From positions 1 to 64,000 of the forward strand of contig NZ_FWFJ01000021.1 of assembly GCF_900172365.1 (NCBI RefSeq): a stretch of 64,000 nt of DNA, in the 5' to 3' direction. The stretch comes from Roseovarius gaetbuli. GTDB lineage: Bacteria > Pseudomonadota > Alphaproteobacteria > Rhodobacterales > Rhodobacteraceae. The notes beneath the pieces were generated by a model, which was not told the origin of the DNA, searched no databases, and was given only the letters and a program-made list of their open reading frames with translations. How positions within the stretch are numbered: the stretch's first letter is position 1; the number at the start of each line of letters is the position of its first letter. Shown here in pieces: positions 1 through 8,230 of the stretch. A program made the position numbers and the translations under genes.

Positions 1-85
1 CCTCCGCCAACGTCATCTCCTCGCGGATCGCCTCAAGCGCAACACGGGCTTTGAATTCGGGTGAATGGTTTTTGCGTTTCTTCAT
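1..85 (-). CDS. IS3-family transposase OrfA, N-terminal fragment
   Basis: Only the first 28 codons are inside the window; the gene runs off the left edge. The visible start, KKRKNHSPEFKARVALEAI, is the characteristic beginning of IS3-family OrfA proteins, whose N-terminal helix-turn-helix binds the element's terminal repeats. The ATG is at 83-85. A second frame (OrfB, the DDE integrase-like catalytic part) would be expected beyond the window, usually joined to OrfA by frameshifting. Identification rests on a short segment, but the motif is distinctive. Confidence 0.7.
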   Translation of the reverse strand, partial: MKKRKNHSPEFKARVALEAIREEMTLAE

Positions 86-161
86 ACCGGATCACTTCTT
101 TCGTCATGCGATCCACCTTAACAACTGATCCGAAATTTCGCGACCACCTCTTACTAACCAT
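1..161 (-). mobile_element. End of an IS3-type insertion sequence (truncated by window edge)
   Basis: The window opens inside a transposase gene read on the minus strand, followed by a non-coding stretch ending near 161. The protein start is typical of IS3-family OrfA proteins, so this is the left end of an element that continues beyond the window. The outer boundary is a guess: IS3-family ends usually finish in CA, and a CA falls at 160-161 after a stretch that could be the terminal repeat. The other end and the target duplication cannot be seen. Confidence 0.6.
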
Positions 162-501
162 GGTAATCAAACAGTGCCACCTTATTTTCAGCGCAGCTTA
201 CTCTGAATAAATTCGCTCGACGCAAGGCGATGCCATCGCAGAGGATGGCATAAAAAATCGGCCACGACACCACGGTTGCAAAGACGTTTTTTGCGTTTGA
301 AATGTAAATCTGAGCTTGAGGTTATCAAATGCGCTAACTGCGCATAGCTGACCTTGGTGCGTGTCGCAGAAAATGCCTGCTTTCCGCCCTTTTGGCATGC
401 GTCACGAATGGCCCTTAGCGGTCATTCGTGATGGCCACAGCACAGGACGCGAAAGGGCTCGCGGCGTCGCGTGTCTGCGCTGCAACGTATGGTCCCGAAT
501 T
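86..501. other. Non-coding stretch between IS end and small membrane-protein gene
   Basis: About 415 bases without a convincing gene. It holds the outer part of the insertion sequence (to about 161) and a relatively AT-rich stretch around 160-350. A perfect 9-bp inverted repeat, TCACGAATG at 402-410 and CATTCGTGA at 423-431 with a 12-base loop, follows; it has no T-tract and does not look like a terminator. Short open frames on both strands here lack ribosome-binding sites and recognisable protein character. Confidence 0.6.
402..431. repeat. Inverted repeat, 9-bp arms
   Basis: TCACGAATG (402-410) pairs perfectly with CATTCGTGA (423-431) around a 12-base loop. No poly-T follows on either strand. 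It could be a transcript hairpin, a protein-binding dyad or a remnant of a dispersed intergenic repeat; nothing in the sequence decides between these. Confidence 0.5.
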
Positions 502-761
502 TCAGCGGGTCAGCTGCCTGAGTTGATAGAGCGCGATGCCAGAGGCAAGCACGGCCAGAGACAGCCAAACTCCTCCGGACTGCTCCAGATAGACGACCCC
601 GGAGTCACTGTCCAAGCATCGGCCCAATTCATTGAGACAGCCGCGCCATTTGAAATGAGACAGCCGCGCCATTTGAAATGAGACTCGTAATACGCAAGGC
701 CGAAAACTGCCGCCAATCCCGCAGACACACCAAAGACCGTTTTTCGAACCCCCTGCTTCAT
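502..761 (-). pseudogene. Small two-helix membrane protein, frameshifted by a 23-bp tandem duplication
   Basis: The ATG at 759-761 opens a frame beginning MKQGVRKTVFGVSAGLAAVF, a positively charged start followed by a hydrophobic helix. At 634-683 a 23-bp unit is repeated in tandem. Because 23 is not a multiple of three, the original frame is lost and the gene continues as unrelated sequence to 510. If one copy is removed, the frame reads through to a TGA at 502-504 and gives a 78-residue protein whose second half contains another hydrophobic helix (VWLSLAVLASGIALYQL). That reconstruction uses 237 bases exactly, which strongly supports a once-intact gene. Function unknown. The duplication could also be a reversible phase switch or an assembly error. 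Confidence 0.75.
634..683. repeat. 23-bp direct tandem repeat, 2.2 copies
   Basis: Units at 634-656 and 657-679 are identical, followed by the first four bases of a third (680-683). The repeat lies inside the small membrane-protein gene at 502-761 and shifts its reading frame. Confidence 0.95.
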
Positions 762-856
762 CGCCTTAGATTACAGGCCATCGCGGCAAGTTCAATTGTT
801 GCGTGCTCCGCAAGCCTTCTCCGCGCCAAGGCGGCTCACGGCCTGCAAGCGCGCCC

Positions 857-1186
857 TTAGTCGAAGAACGGGGTGACCTGCGCGACGATAACCGCGTTTT
901 CATCACGGGCGCGCTGCATCAGGTGGCGCTCTTCGTCGGTAATGTCGTGGCCTTCTTCTTCGCGCTCGGCCAGCGTGCCATAGCCCGACACGTCAAGCGG
1001 CGCGGTATCGGCCTGTTTCAGGATCGCCACCGTTTCACGCACCGCCTCGGCCTCGTCCACGCCGCTGGCATAGACCATAAGCGCCGCGCCGGTCGCCTTT
1101 TCGGGCAGGCCGTCACCGTCTTTGCGACCGATTTCCACCAACAGGGTATAGACTTGCTGACGCGATGGTTTTTGCTCTTTGCTCAT
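857..1186 (-). CDS. Conserved hypothetical protein, 109 aa
   Basis: A soluble, acidic 109-residue protein with no signal peptide or membrane segment. The middle (about residues 40-65) reads as an amphipathic helical region with alternating Glu/Asp and Ala, and the last third is rich in charged residues. No catalytic motif or known domain was recognised. The ATG at 1184-1186 is the only sensible start; the ribosome-binding site is weak. It lies 61 bp downstream of the di-haem protein gene on the same strand and could be co-transcribed with it. Coding character is good, with codon use like its neighbours. Confidence 0.6.
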   Translation of the reverse strand: MSKEQKPSRQQVYTLLVEIGRKDGDGLPEKATGAALMVYASGVDEAEAVRETVAILKQADTAPLDVSGYGTLAEREEEGHDITDEERHLMQRARDENAVIVAQVTPFFD

Positions 1187-1247
1187 CCGCCCGCCGTACC
1201 CCGCCGCGCGCGTCTTGACAAGCCATAGCGCTCAACCCGCCTGCCAT

Positions 1248-2324
1248 TTAATCAAGCGTCACGCCAAGCCCGTTTTTCAGACCCGCCTTGCGACAGAGCG
1301 CATCAAGCCTTTTGAGATCGCCCTTGTAGACCCCTGGCAGGTCCGCCTTGGGGATCACCTTGTCGGTGACGATATCATAGGGCATGGTCCGCCCCAGAGA
1401 AGGTTTGAGAACCGTCGCGCACCAGCTCAGGGTCGGGGTGGCAAAGCTCTCGTGACACTGCCCGCACCCGGTATCCGTCAGGGCCACCTTGCCGTCATTC
1501 TCCCAGCCCTTCTGGCGCACCGGCACCGGGCCATAGCGTTTATCGGGGAACTCCGAGGCCCCCTCAAGGCTGGTGCCGGGAAAGGCGATGAACACGTTTT
1601 CGCCCCGGTGACAGCCCGTGCAATTCAGCGCCAGATCATCGCCACCGCGCAGATCCTCGGGCTTTTTGCCGCGCAACTCCGCCGGGGTCGTAAGCCGCTT
1701 GCCGGTCTTTTTGTCCTGCGCCGCCCAGAAACAGGCCTTTCCGGTGGCCTTGCTCTGGCAGATAAAGCCGATTTCCTGAATTTGCGTCCCGTCATCCTTG
1801 TTGAACCGCGGCAAGGCGATGCAGGTGCCCTTCTCGGTCTTGAACTGCCAGACCTGCACCGGGTTGTAATCCGGGGCATTGAAAATCTTGTCTTTTGGCA
1901 GATCCTTGAGCCGCTTCCATGGCGGCGCGGCAAGCGGCAATGGCGGAAAGATCGGCACCCCGGCATCGCGGCAACGCTTGGTATATCCAAGCGCAAGCGC
2001 GCCTTTGGGGGCGGGGTCGTCGCCCTCTTTCGCGCCCTCGCCCGCTGGCCTGTCGTCCTCGCCAATCTCATAGGTCACCGGCCCCGGCGGCGCGCCTTTC
2101 TCACGCTCGAAATAGGTGCGTATCTCGGCCTCGTTGAGGTCAAGAAGGCGAGAGTCCTCGTCGAAAAACCGCACATGAAATTCGCCCGCGACCCGAGAAA
2201 TATTTTCCATATCGACCTCAAGCGAGGCTTGCGCGCTCGCCCCTGTCACGCCGGAGGCGCTGATGAGGCAAACAATTGAAATCTTTTTGTAAAAACGCAA
2301 AACAGAGCCGGATTTACCAAACAT
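1248..2324 (-). CDS. Periplasmic di-haem c-type cytochrome-like protein, 358 aa
   Basis: The protein starts with a signal peptide (hydrophobic core about residues 15-28, cleavage near ASA-Q at about 31) and carries two haem c sites, CTGCH at about 235-239 and CGQCH at about 287-291. It is therefore exported and would receive two covalent haems. Several extra cysteines (about 118, 168, 189, 198, 302) could form disulphides. The roughly 200 residues before the haem sites match no domain I recognise, so the electron partner and substrate are unknown. I chose the ATG at 2322-2324 because AAGGAG lies 8 bases upstream; longer frames lack this. A divergent rhodanese gene starts 150 bp away. Confidence 0.7.
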   Translation of the reverse strand: MFGKSGSVLRFYKKISIVCLISASGVTGASAQASLEVDMENISRVAGEFHVRFFDEDSRLLDLNEAEIRTYFEREKGAPPGPVTYEIGEDDRPAGEGAKEGDDPAPKGALALGYTKRCRDAGVPIFPPLPLAAPPWKRLKDLPKDKIFNAPDYNPVQVWQFKTEKGTCIALPRFNKDDGTQIQEIGFICQSKATGKACFWAAQDKKTGKRLTTPAELRGKKPEDLRGGDDLALNCTGCHRGENVFIAFPGTSLEGASEFPDKRYGPVPVRQKGWENDGKVALTDTGCGQCHESFATPTLSWCATVLKPSLGRTMPYDIVTDKVIPKADLPGVYKGDLKRLDALCRKAGLKNGLGVTLD

Positions 2325-2474
2325 AATCCCACTCCTTTTCATCCTGAAATACCGCCGCAGCCTACCATGATTTGGCCTTTGCGACAACGCGCCCGCGACG
2401 GCACACTCAATGCTTTCCAATCCGGGCTTGCCCAACTAGGCTTGGCCACATCAGATCAAAAAGGGACTACGCGG

Positions 2475-2873
2475 ATGAAACACATCAAGGATATGGTGGC
2501 CGAGGCTAACAAACTAGTGGATCACGCCCCCGCAACCGAACTGCTTGATCTGCACGGCCAAAGCGGCGTGACCTTTGTCGATCTGCGCGACCCGCGCGAG
2601 CTTGAGCGCGAGGGCATGATTCCCGGCGCTTTTCACTGTCCGCGCGGGATGCTTGAATTCTGGATCGACCCCGAAAGCCCCTATGCCAAGCCACAGTTCC
2701 AGACCGGCAACCGGTTTGTGTTCTACTGTGCCTCTGGCTGGCGCTCGGCGCTTTCGGCGCGCACCGCAAAGGATATGGGGCTTGAAAACGTAAGCCACGT
2801 CGAGGATGGGTTTTCAGGCTGGAAAAAGGCCGGTGGGCCGGTCGGTGACAAGCCGCAAAAACCTGCGCGCTAA
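2475..2873 (+). CDS. Rhodanese-like domain protein, 132 aa
   Basis: A single rhodanese domain fills the protein. The active-site loop CASGWRS (about residues 80-86) has the catalytic cysteine expected to carry a persulphide sulphur, and the N-terminal VDLRDPRELE segment is the usual CH2A-type motif. The protein is cytoplasmic, with no signal peptide. It probably takes part in sulphur transfer or cyanide/sulphide handling, but substrates cannot be read from sequence. The start at 2475 matches family length; the longer in-frame extension to 2367 overlaps the divergent gene's promoter region and has no homologous character. Transcription converges on the next gene. Confidence 0.85.
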   Translation: MKHIKDMVAEANKLVDHAPATELLDLHGQSGVTFVDLRDPRELEREGMIPGAFHCPRGMLEFWIDPESPYAKPQFQTGNRFVFYCASGWRSALSARTAKDMGLENVSHVEDGFSGWKKAGGPVGDKPQKPAR

Positions 2874-2889
2874 ATCCCGCGCTGCGCGC

Positions 2890-3564
2890 TCATTCGAACC
2901 GTTCGTAATCCAGCAGGACAGTCCCTTCAACGATTTGGCCGATAAATCCGCAGGGATCTTCGCGCTGCGTAAAATGCAGCCAGGATTTGCGCGCAAAGAT
3001 GTCGGGCGCCATGAAATATATCATTTGGTTCAACTCGTCCCGCGAGATTTTACTGTCAAGATCGGCCCCTTTGAGGAACTGAAGCTGCGCCTCGGGGGAC
3101 AGTGACCTGATCTGCATGACATAGGCCAAGTATTCATTCGCAATCAGGCAATTGTCGAACGGGCATGGCACATCCTTGATCGCCGCATGGGTCAGCTCGT
3201 GTACGAGGATGCTCTGGAAAAAGGCGTCATCGGGCAGATCTGCGTAAATACTTCCGGGCAAATGCTTTGCCTTCATTGCAGAGGGCGACAACAGCTCGAT
3301 CCAGTCTTCGCCGCAATGATATTGCCCAAAGCAATTGGCCTCTAGGGTCTCGACAAGGTCGATGCGCAGGGGCCGCGTGATCGGCGGAACATTGCAGCTT
3401 TCAAACGTCTGTTTTGCCCGTGCCACAGCCGCACAGGTCAGCTGCGCGTCTTGCGGGCGTGCGCCATACACCGTGACGTCAGAGCCGTCGCAGGAAACAG
3501 GCCCGGCCTGTGCAGACCAGGACAGCAGCATCAGAACCGCGGTCGTCGCTTTTAGCGCATGCAT
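2890..3564 (-). CDS. Secreted zinc-metalloprotease-like protein with HELTH motif, 224 aa
   Basis: An N-terminal signal peptide (cleavage after SAQA, about residue 20) exports the protein. The sequence LVHELTHAAI (about residues 117-126) contains HExxH, the zinc-binding and catalytic motif of gluzincin/metzincin peptidases, and NEYLAYV about 17 residues later offers the third ligand Glu in the NExxA arrangement. Six or more cysteines suggest a disulphide-bonded periplasmic fold. It resembles small uncharacterised Rhodobacterales proteins (possibly the family called DUF6639, from memory). Peptidase activity is inferred from the motif only. It ends convergent with the rhodanese gene. Confidence 0.65.
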   Translation of the reverse strand: MHALKATTAVLMLLSWSAQAGPVSCDGSDVTVYGARPQDAQLTCAAVARAKQTFESCNVPPITRPLRIDLVETLEANCFGQYHCGEDWIELLSPSAMKAKHLPGSIYADLPDDAFFQSILVHELTHAAIKDVPCPFDNCLIANEYLAYVMQIRSLSPEAQLQFLKGADLDSKISRDELNQMIYFMAPDIFARKSWLHFTQREDPCGFIGQIVEGTVLLDYERFE

Positions 3565-3660
3565 TGATTTCCCCCTCTGTCAGAGCCAGCAAATCACATC
3601 GTTTGCCCCCCGGCCTTGAGATTTATCAGCCCCGCCCGATTTGGGCAAACGCCCCGCCAC

Positions 3661-3687
3661 AAAAAAACGCCCCTCGTGAAAGGGGCG
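3661..3687 (-). terminator. Rho-independent terminator of dapD
   Basis: Read on the minus strand, CGCCCCT and AGGGGCG form a perfect 7-bp stem with a 6-base loop, followed directly by seven T residues. It lies 28 bp past the dapD stop codon. Confidence 0.85.
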
Positions 3688-3714
3688 CTTTGGTTCGCGA
3701 AAATCCTGAAGGCT

Positions 3715-4542
3715 TCAATCGCGCAACAGCTCGTTGATCGAGGTTTTCGAGCGGGTCTGCGCATCGACCTTCTTGACGATCACGGCGCAATAGAGGTTGA
3801 TACCGTTCTTGCTCGGCATCGAGCCGGCCACCACGACCGACCCTGCCGGCACTTCGCCATAGCTGACCTCACCGGTTTCGCGATCGACGATCTTGGTCGA
3901 TTTGCCGATGAACACGCCCATGCCCAGAACCGAACCTTCGCGCACGATACAGCCCTCGACCACCTCGGAGCGCGCGCCGATAAAGCAGTTGTCCTCGATG
4001 ATCGTCGGCCCCGCCTGCATCGGCTCTAGCACGCCACCGATTCCGACGCCGCCCGACAGGTGCACGTTCTTGCCGATCTGCGCGCAAGAGCCGACAGTGG
4101 CCCAGGTATCCACCATGGTGCCCTCATCCACATAGGCGCCGAGGTTCACAAAGGACGGCATCAAAACGACGCCCGGCGCGATAAAGGCCGATTTGCGCAC
4201 GATACAGTTCGGAACCGCGCGAAAGCCGGCCGTTTTCCACTGGTTGTCGCCCCAGCCCTTGAACTTGCTGTCGACCTTGTCCCACCAGCCGCCGCCCTGC
4301 GGACCGTTGTCGTGGATTTCCATATCCTTGATGCGGAAGCCAAGCAGAACCGCCTTCTTGGCCCATTGATTGACATGCCAGTCGCCATTTGCCTGGCGCT
4401 CGGCCACGCGCAGCTTGCCACTGTCGAGCGCGTTCAACGTGGCCTCGATCGCCTCGCGGGTTTCACCTCCGGTGCTTGTGGTGATGGTGTCGCGCGCCTC
4501 CCAGGCGGCTTCGATGGCAGTTTCGAGTTGTGCGTTCGACAT
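3715..4542 (-). CDS. dapD: 2,3,4,5-tetrahydropyridine-2,6-dicarboxylate N-succinyltransferase
   Basis: DapD transfers succinyl from succinyl-CoA to tetrahydrodipicolinate, an early step of lysine and meso-diaminopimelate synthesis in the cytoplasm. At 275 residues the protein has the family's length. The N-terminal helical domain is followed from about residue 100 by left-handed beta-helix hexapeptide repeats (for example [20 protein letters not shown] and the following segment), and the C-terminal part has the family's [16 protein letters not shown] end. The ATG at 4540-4542 has GAGGA upstream and matches family length. A strong terminator follows. A DapC-like aminotransferase that would act next in the same pathway is at 37.7-38.9 kb. 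Confidence 0.95.
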   Translation of the reverse strand: MSNAQLETAIEAAWEARDTITTSTGGETREAIEATLNALDSGKLRVAERQANGDWHVNQWAKKAVLLGFRIKDMEIHDNGPQGGGWWDKVDSKFKGWGDNQWKTAGFRAVPNCIVRKSAFIAPGVVLMPSFVNLGAYVDEGTMVDTWATVGSCAQIGKNVHLSGGVGIGGVLEPMQAGPTIIEDNCFIGARSEVVEGCIVREGSVLGMGVFIGKSTKIVDRETGEVSYGEVPAGSVVVAGSMPSKNGINLYCAVIVKKVDAQTRSKTSINELLRD

Positions 4543-4654
4543 GGTCTTATCCTCGGGTTCAACAATCAGGTTGCCCTCGGCTATATGCGCAAGCCGGGAC
4601 AGGATCAATCCGCCTGCATGCAAATGCGCATTGTATACCTGCGCATTCACCGTT

Positions 4655-4676
4655 CCAGAAATACTCCCGCCGGAGG
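4655..4676. repeat. Dispersed intergenic repeat, copy A
   Basis: AATACTCCCGCCGGAGG lies in the gap between dapD and the flavoprotein operon. Related copies occur at 7216-7263, 13830-13852, 27528-27556, 39042-39062 and 44133-44184. Confidence 0.6.
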
Positions 4677-4712
4677 CATGACACGCGCGCCGCCATACCC
4701 CCGGCCCGTGGC

Positions 4713-7160
4713 TCAGACCTTTACCCGCTCCGAGCGCGGATCATACATCGGCCTAAGGCTCGCCTCGGCGCGCACCCGCGTGCCCGCCACGTCGATCTCA
4801 TAGCTCGACGCAAGCACATCCGCCGCGCTCTCGCCCGCACAGGGCACATAGCCAAGTCCTATGGCGCCGCCAAGGTGATGGCCATAGGCGCCCGAGCTCA
4901 GATAGCCGACGATCTTGCCGTCGCGCAAAACCGGCTCGTTGTGGTAAAGCATCGGGTCGGGGTCGCTCAGGCGGAACTGCACAAGGCGGCGCTCTAGACC
5001 CGCCTCGCGCTTGCGCAGCACCGCGTCGCGACCGATGAAATCGGGCTTGTCGGTCTTGACCGTAAAACCAAGCCCGGCCTCAAGCACATGATCCTCGCAG
5101 GTGATGTCGTGGCCGAAATGGCGAAAGCCCTTTTCGATCCGGCAACTGTCCATCATGTGCATGCCGCAGAGCTTGAGCCCGTGATCCTGCCCGGCCTCAA
5201 ACAGCGTCTCGAAGGCATGGCTGGCCATGTCGGCGCCGACATAGATTTCCCATCCCAGCTCGCCCACATAAGACACCCGGTGCACCCGCGCGAGGCCGAG
5301 GCCAAGCTCGATGTCCTGCGCGGTGCCAAAGGGGTTGGTGGCATTGCTGAAATCATTGGGTGAGACCGCGTTGAGCAGATCGCGCGCCTTGGGGCCCATC
5401 ACCGCCAAAACGCCCTCGCCCGCCGTCACGTCGGTGATCACCACCGCGCGCTCGCCAAGATGACGGCGCAGCCATGTTTCATCCGCCAGCCGCGTCGCCG
5501 CCGGGGTGACCACAAGATAGGCGGTCTCCGTGAGCCGGGTCACGGTGACATCGGCCTCGATCCCGCCGCGCGCATTCAGGAATTGCGTATAGACGATCCG
5601 CCCCACCGGCACCGACATCTCGGCGCCACAGACGTGGTTGAGAAAGCCCTCGGCGTCGCGCCCCTCGACGCGCAGCTTGCCGAAGGAGGACATGTCATAC
5701 ATCCCCACCTCGCTGCGGATCGCGCGGTGCTCGGCGGCGGTGTTGTCAAACCAGTTCTGGCGCTTCCAGGAATAGGCGTACTCGCGCTCCTGACCGGGAT
5801 TGGCGAACCAATTGGCGCGCTCCCATCCGGCAAGTTCGCCCATCACCGCGCCTTGATCGAGAAGCTGGGCGTGAAACGGCGTGCGCCGCACACCGCGCGC
5901 GGTGGCCTTTTGGCGATAGGGGAAGTGATCGGCGTAAAGCAGCCCCAGCGTTTCCGTGGAGCGCTCAAAGAGATAGCGCTTGTTGCCCTGAAACGGCTGC
6001 ATCCGGGAAATATCGACATCGCCTAGGTCAAACGGTTTCGCGCCATCCTCCATCCATTGCGCAAGCGCCATGCCGGCCCCGCCAGCCGATTGAATGCCGA
6101 TCGAATTGAACCCGGCCGCGACCCAGACGTTGTCCATCTCGGGGGCAATGCCAAGGTGATAGGCATCGTCGGGGGTAAAGCTTTCGGGGCCATTGAAGAA
6201 GGTATGAATGCCAGCCTCGCCGAGCATCGGCATGCGGTTCACCGCCCATTCAAGGATCGGCTCAAAGTGGTCGAAATCCTCAGGCAGCTGGTCAAACTCA
6301 AAGCTCTCGGGAATGCCCGCCATGCCCCAGGGCTTGGCGGTCGGCTCGAACGCGCCAAGCATCATCTTGCCCGCGTCCTCCTTGTAATAGGCGCATTCAT
6401 CGGGCACCCGCAGCACCGGCAATTGGGTCAACCCGGCAATCGGTTCGCTGACGATATAGAAATGCTCGCAGGCCTGAAGCGGCACGTTGGTGCCCGCCAT
6501 CCGGCCCACCTCGTGGCCCCACATGCCCGCGCAATTGACGACCATTTCGGCCTCGATATGGCCCGCGCTGCCGTCTTCTGCGGCCCAGTCAACGCCGGTC
6601 ACCCGGCGGCCCTTGCGCGCAAGCCCGGTAACCTTGACACGCTCCTTGATCAGGGCGCCGCGCATCCGCGCGCCCTTGGCCAGGGCCAGCGCGATATTGG
6701 CCGGATCGCCCTGCCCGTCCTTGTCGAGGTAAACCCCCGCAACCACGTCATCGGTGTTGAGATGGGGGTATTTCGCCTTGACCTCGGTGGGGCTGATTTC
6801 CTCGACATCGACACCAAAGGCGCGCGCCATGGCGGCAGAGCGAAAGATTTCCTCGCGGCGTTCTTCGGTCAGGGCGACGGTTATCGAGCCGACTCGCTTG
6901 AAGCCGGTGGCAACGCCGGTTTCCTCCTCCAGCGCGCCGTAGAGTTCCTGGCTGTATTTCGCCAGTTTGGTCATGTTCGCGGTCGCGCGCAGCTGTGCGA
7001 TGAGGCCTGCCGCGTGCCATGTGGTGCCCGAGGTCAGCTGCTTGCGTTCGAGCAGGACAACATCCTGCCAGCCAAGCTTGGTCAGGTGATAGGCCACCGA
7101 ACAGCCCACCACACCACCGCCAATGATGACCACACGGGCCTTTTGGGGAATGTCAGTCAT
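4713..7160 (-). CDS. Dimethylglycine/sarcosine dehydrogenase-like flavoprotein, 815 aa (copy 1)
   Basis: A two-part enzyme: an N-terminal DAO-type FAD oxidoreductase (about residues 10-390) with the dinucleotide motif GGGVVG at 14-19, and a C-terminal GcvT-like folate-binding half (about 430-810) with GELGWEIY and the [11 protein letters not shown] segment. The motif TWHAAG places His49 where dimethylglycine dehydrogenase binds FAD covalently. Family members remove an N-methyl group oxidatively and pass it to tetrahydrofolate or release formaldehyde. The substrate (dimethylglycine, sarcosine or another N-methyl amine) cannot be told. It follows the homocysteine methyltransferase gene by 110 bp and is probably the last gene of the operon. 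Confidence 0.8.
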   Translation of the reverse strand: MTDIPQKARVVIIGGGVVGCSVAYHLTKLGWQDVVLLERKQLTSGTTWHAAGLIAQLRATANMTKLAKYSQELYGALEEETGVATGFKRVGSITVALTEERREEIFRSAAMARAFGVDVEEISPTEVKAKYPHLNTDDVVAGVYLDKDGQGDPANIALALAKGARMRGALIKERVKVTGLARKGRRVTGVDWAAEDGSAGHIEAEMVVNCAGMWGHEVGRMAGTNVPLQACEHFYIVSEPIAGLTQLPVLRVPDECAYYKEDAGKMMLGAFEPTAKPWGMAGIPESFEFDQLPEDFDHFEPILEWAVNRMPMLGEAGIHTFFNGPESFTPDDAYHLGIAPEMDNVWVAAGFNSIGIQSAGGAGMALAQWMEDGAKPFDLGDVDISRMQPFQGNKRYLFERSTETLGLLYADHFPYRQKATARGVRRTPFHAQLLDQGAVMGELAGWERANWFANPGQEREYAYSWKRQNWFDNTAAEHRAIRSEVGMYDMSSFGKLRVEGRDAEGFLNHVCGAEMSVPVGRIVYTQFLNARGGIEADVTVTRLTETAYLVVTPAATRLADETWLRRHLGERAVVITDVTAGEGVLAVMGPKARDLLNAVSPNDFSNATNPFGTAQDIELGLGLARVHRVSYVGELGWEIYVGADMASHAFETLFEAGQDHGLKLCGMHMMDSCRIEKGFRHFGHDITCEDHVLEAGLGFTVKTDKPDFIGRDAVLRKREAGLERRLVQFRLSDPDPMLYHNEPVLRDGKIVGYLSSGAYGHHLGGAIGLGYVPCAGESAADVLASSYEIDVAGTRVRAEASLRPMYDPRSERVKV

Positions 7161-7215
7161 AGTCAGCCTCGCGTTATGAAGTGAGGGGTTTCGGACGCTT
7201 GCGCGTCCGACCGGC

Positions 7216-7263
7216 GCGAGGGGCTGCGCCCCTCGCGATTGAGTATTTGAACCAAGAAGAAGG
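7216..7263. repeat. Dispersed intergenic repeat, copy B, with hairpin
   Basis: GCGAGGGGC (7216-7224) and GCCCCTCGC (7228-7236) form a perfect 9-bp hairpin with a 3-base loop, followed by GAGTATTTGAACCAAGAAGA. The same two-part arrangement recurs at 44133-44184. It lies between two genes of the demethylation operon and could attenuate or process the transcript. Confidence 0.7.
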
Positions 7264-7270
7264 GCGCAGG

Positions 7271-8167
7271 TCAGACAATCGTGTGGCCCGCCCCGGTGAT
7301 GCGTCGCGCCAGTTCGGCGATGTGATCGGGGCCGACCTCGCAGCAGCCGCCCAAGATCGAGGCGCCCTGAGCAAGCCAGCCCATGGCGATATCGGCGTAG
7401 GCGGCGGGGGTCATCTCGGGGCGCTGTTCGAGGGCATCGACGGTCGGGGCGTCTTTGAGAAATCCGTCGGTGATACGGGTGAAGCCGTTGGCATAGGCAC
7501 CGAAGGGTTTGCCAAAACCGGCTATGATATCAAGCGCGGGGGCGACCGCCTCGGGGCGGGTGCAGTTGATCAGCACGGTATCCGGCGCGTGCCGCGCCAC
7601 CACCGGGGCAAGATCGCCAAGCGGTTCGCCCGAGCGCAGGCGCGTGCCGTCTTCGTCCATGACCGTCGCCGCGAGCCAGACCGGCATCCCCTGGCCGGTG
7701 GCCGCGCGCAAAGCGCCTTCGGCCTGATCGACGGAGGACATGGTTTCAAGCAGCAGGAGATCGACCCGCCCGGCAAGCGCCTGCACTGTCTCGGCGTAGA
7801 GCAATGCGGCCTTATCGGCAGGCGGGCAGATGTCGGGGCGGTAGGACGCGATCAGCGGCCCAATCGCGCCCGCCACCCGGCCACTGCCATGGGCGTCACG
7901 CGCCGCGCAGGCCGCGGTGATCGCGGCATCCATCAGCGCGCCAAGCTTGTCTTCCTGACCAACCCGCGCCAGCCGGTCGCGCAGCACCGCATAGGTATTG
8001 GTCGTGGCCACGCTGGCACCGGCGGCAAAGTAGGCGTCATGCACCTCGCGCACCAGATCGGGGTGCTCGATCATCACCTGCGTAGACCAGAGCGGCGTGG
8101 CCCGGTCGCCTGAGCGTTTGACGAGTTCCTGTCCGATAGATCCGTCCAGAAGGGTGATTGCGGTCAT
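7271..8167 (-). CDS. Homocysteine S-methyltransferase family protein (betaine-type), 298 aa
   Basis: The protein is a single homocysteine S-methyltransferase barrel of usual length. The three zinc ligands of the family are present: Cys202 in LINCTRPE and Cys275-Cys276 in ILGGCCEVGP. The start LLDGSIGQEL is the conserved first strand. Members move a methyl group from betaine, S-methylmethionine or a sulphonium compound to homocysteine, making methionine. With two dimethylglycine-dehydrogenase-like genes beside it, glycine betaine is a reasonable donor, but a sulphonium such as DMSP is also possible. It is 63 bp downstream of the dehydrogenase gene, in the same directon. Confidence 0.85.
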   Translation of the reverse strand: MTAITLLDGSIGQELVKRSGDRATPLWSTQVMIEHPDLVREVHDAYFAAGASVATTNTYAVLRDRLARVGQEDKLGALMDAAITAACAARDAHGSGRVAGAIGPLIASYRPDICPPADKAALLYAETVQALAGRVDLLLLETMSSVDQAEGALRAATGQGMPVWLAATVMDEDGTRLRSGEPLGDLAPVVARHAPDTVLINCTRPEAVAPALDIIAGFGKPFGAYANGFTRITDGFLKDAPTVDALEQRPEMTPAAYADIAMGWLAQGASILGGCCEVGPDHIAELARRITGAGHTIV

Positions 8168-8230
8168 GGGAAAATCTCCGAGAATTTCTGTTCGTTGGGC
8201 GCCATCATGTCGCTCAGTGCTTTGACGTTA

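Noticed and set aside
198-398. 66-codon open frame on the minus strand in the region after the IS end
   Set aside because: No ribosome-binding site, no protein-like pattern, and it lies in a stretch with other overlapping short frames.
634-683. End of an IS21-like element inside the small membrane-protein gene
   Set aside because: The 23-bp units first looked like repeated terminal sequences of a mobile element. Removing one unit restores an intact protein frame, so a tandem duplication explains it better.
6057-7184. 375-codon open frame opposite the flavoprotein gene
   Set aside because: Antisense shadow of a clear dehydrogenase gene; composition is typical of spurious GC-rich frames.
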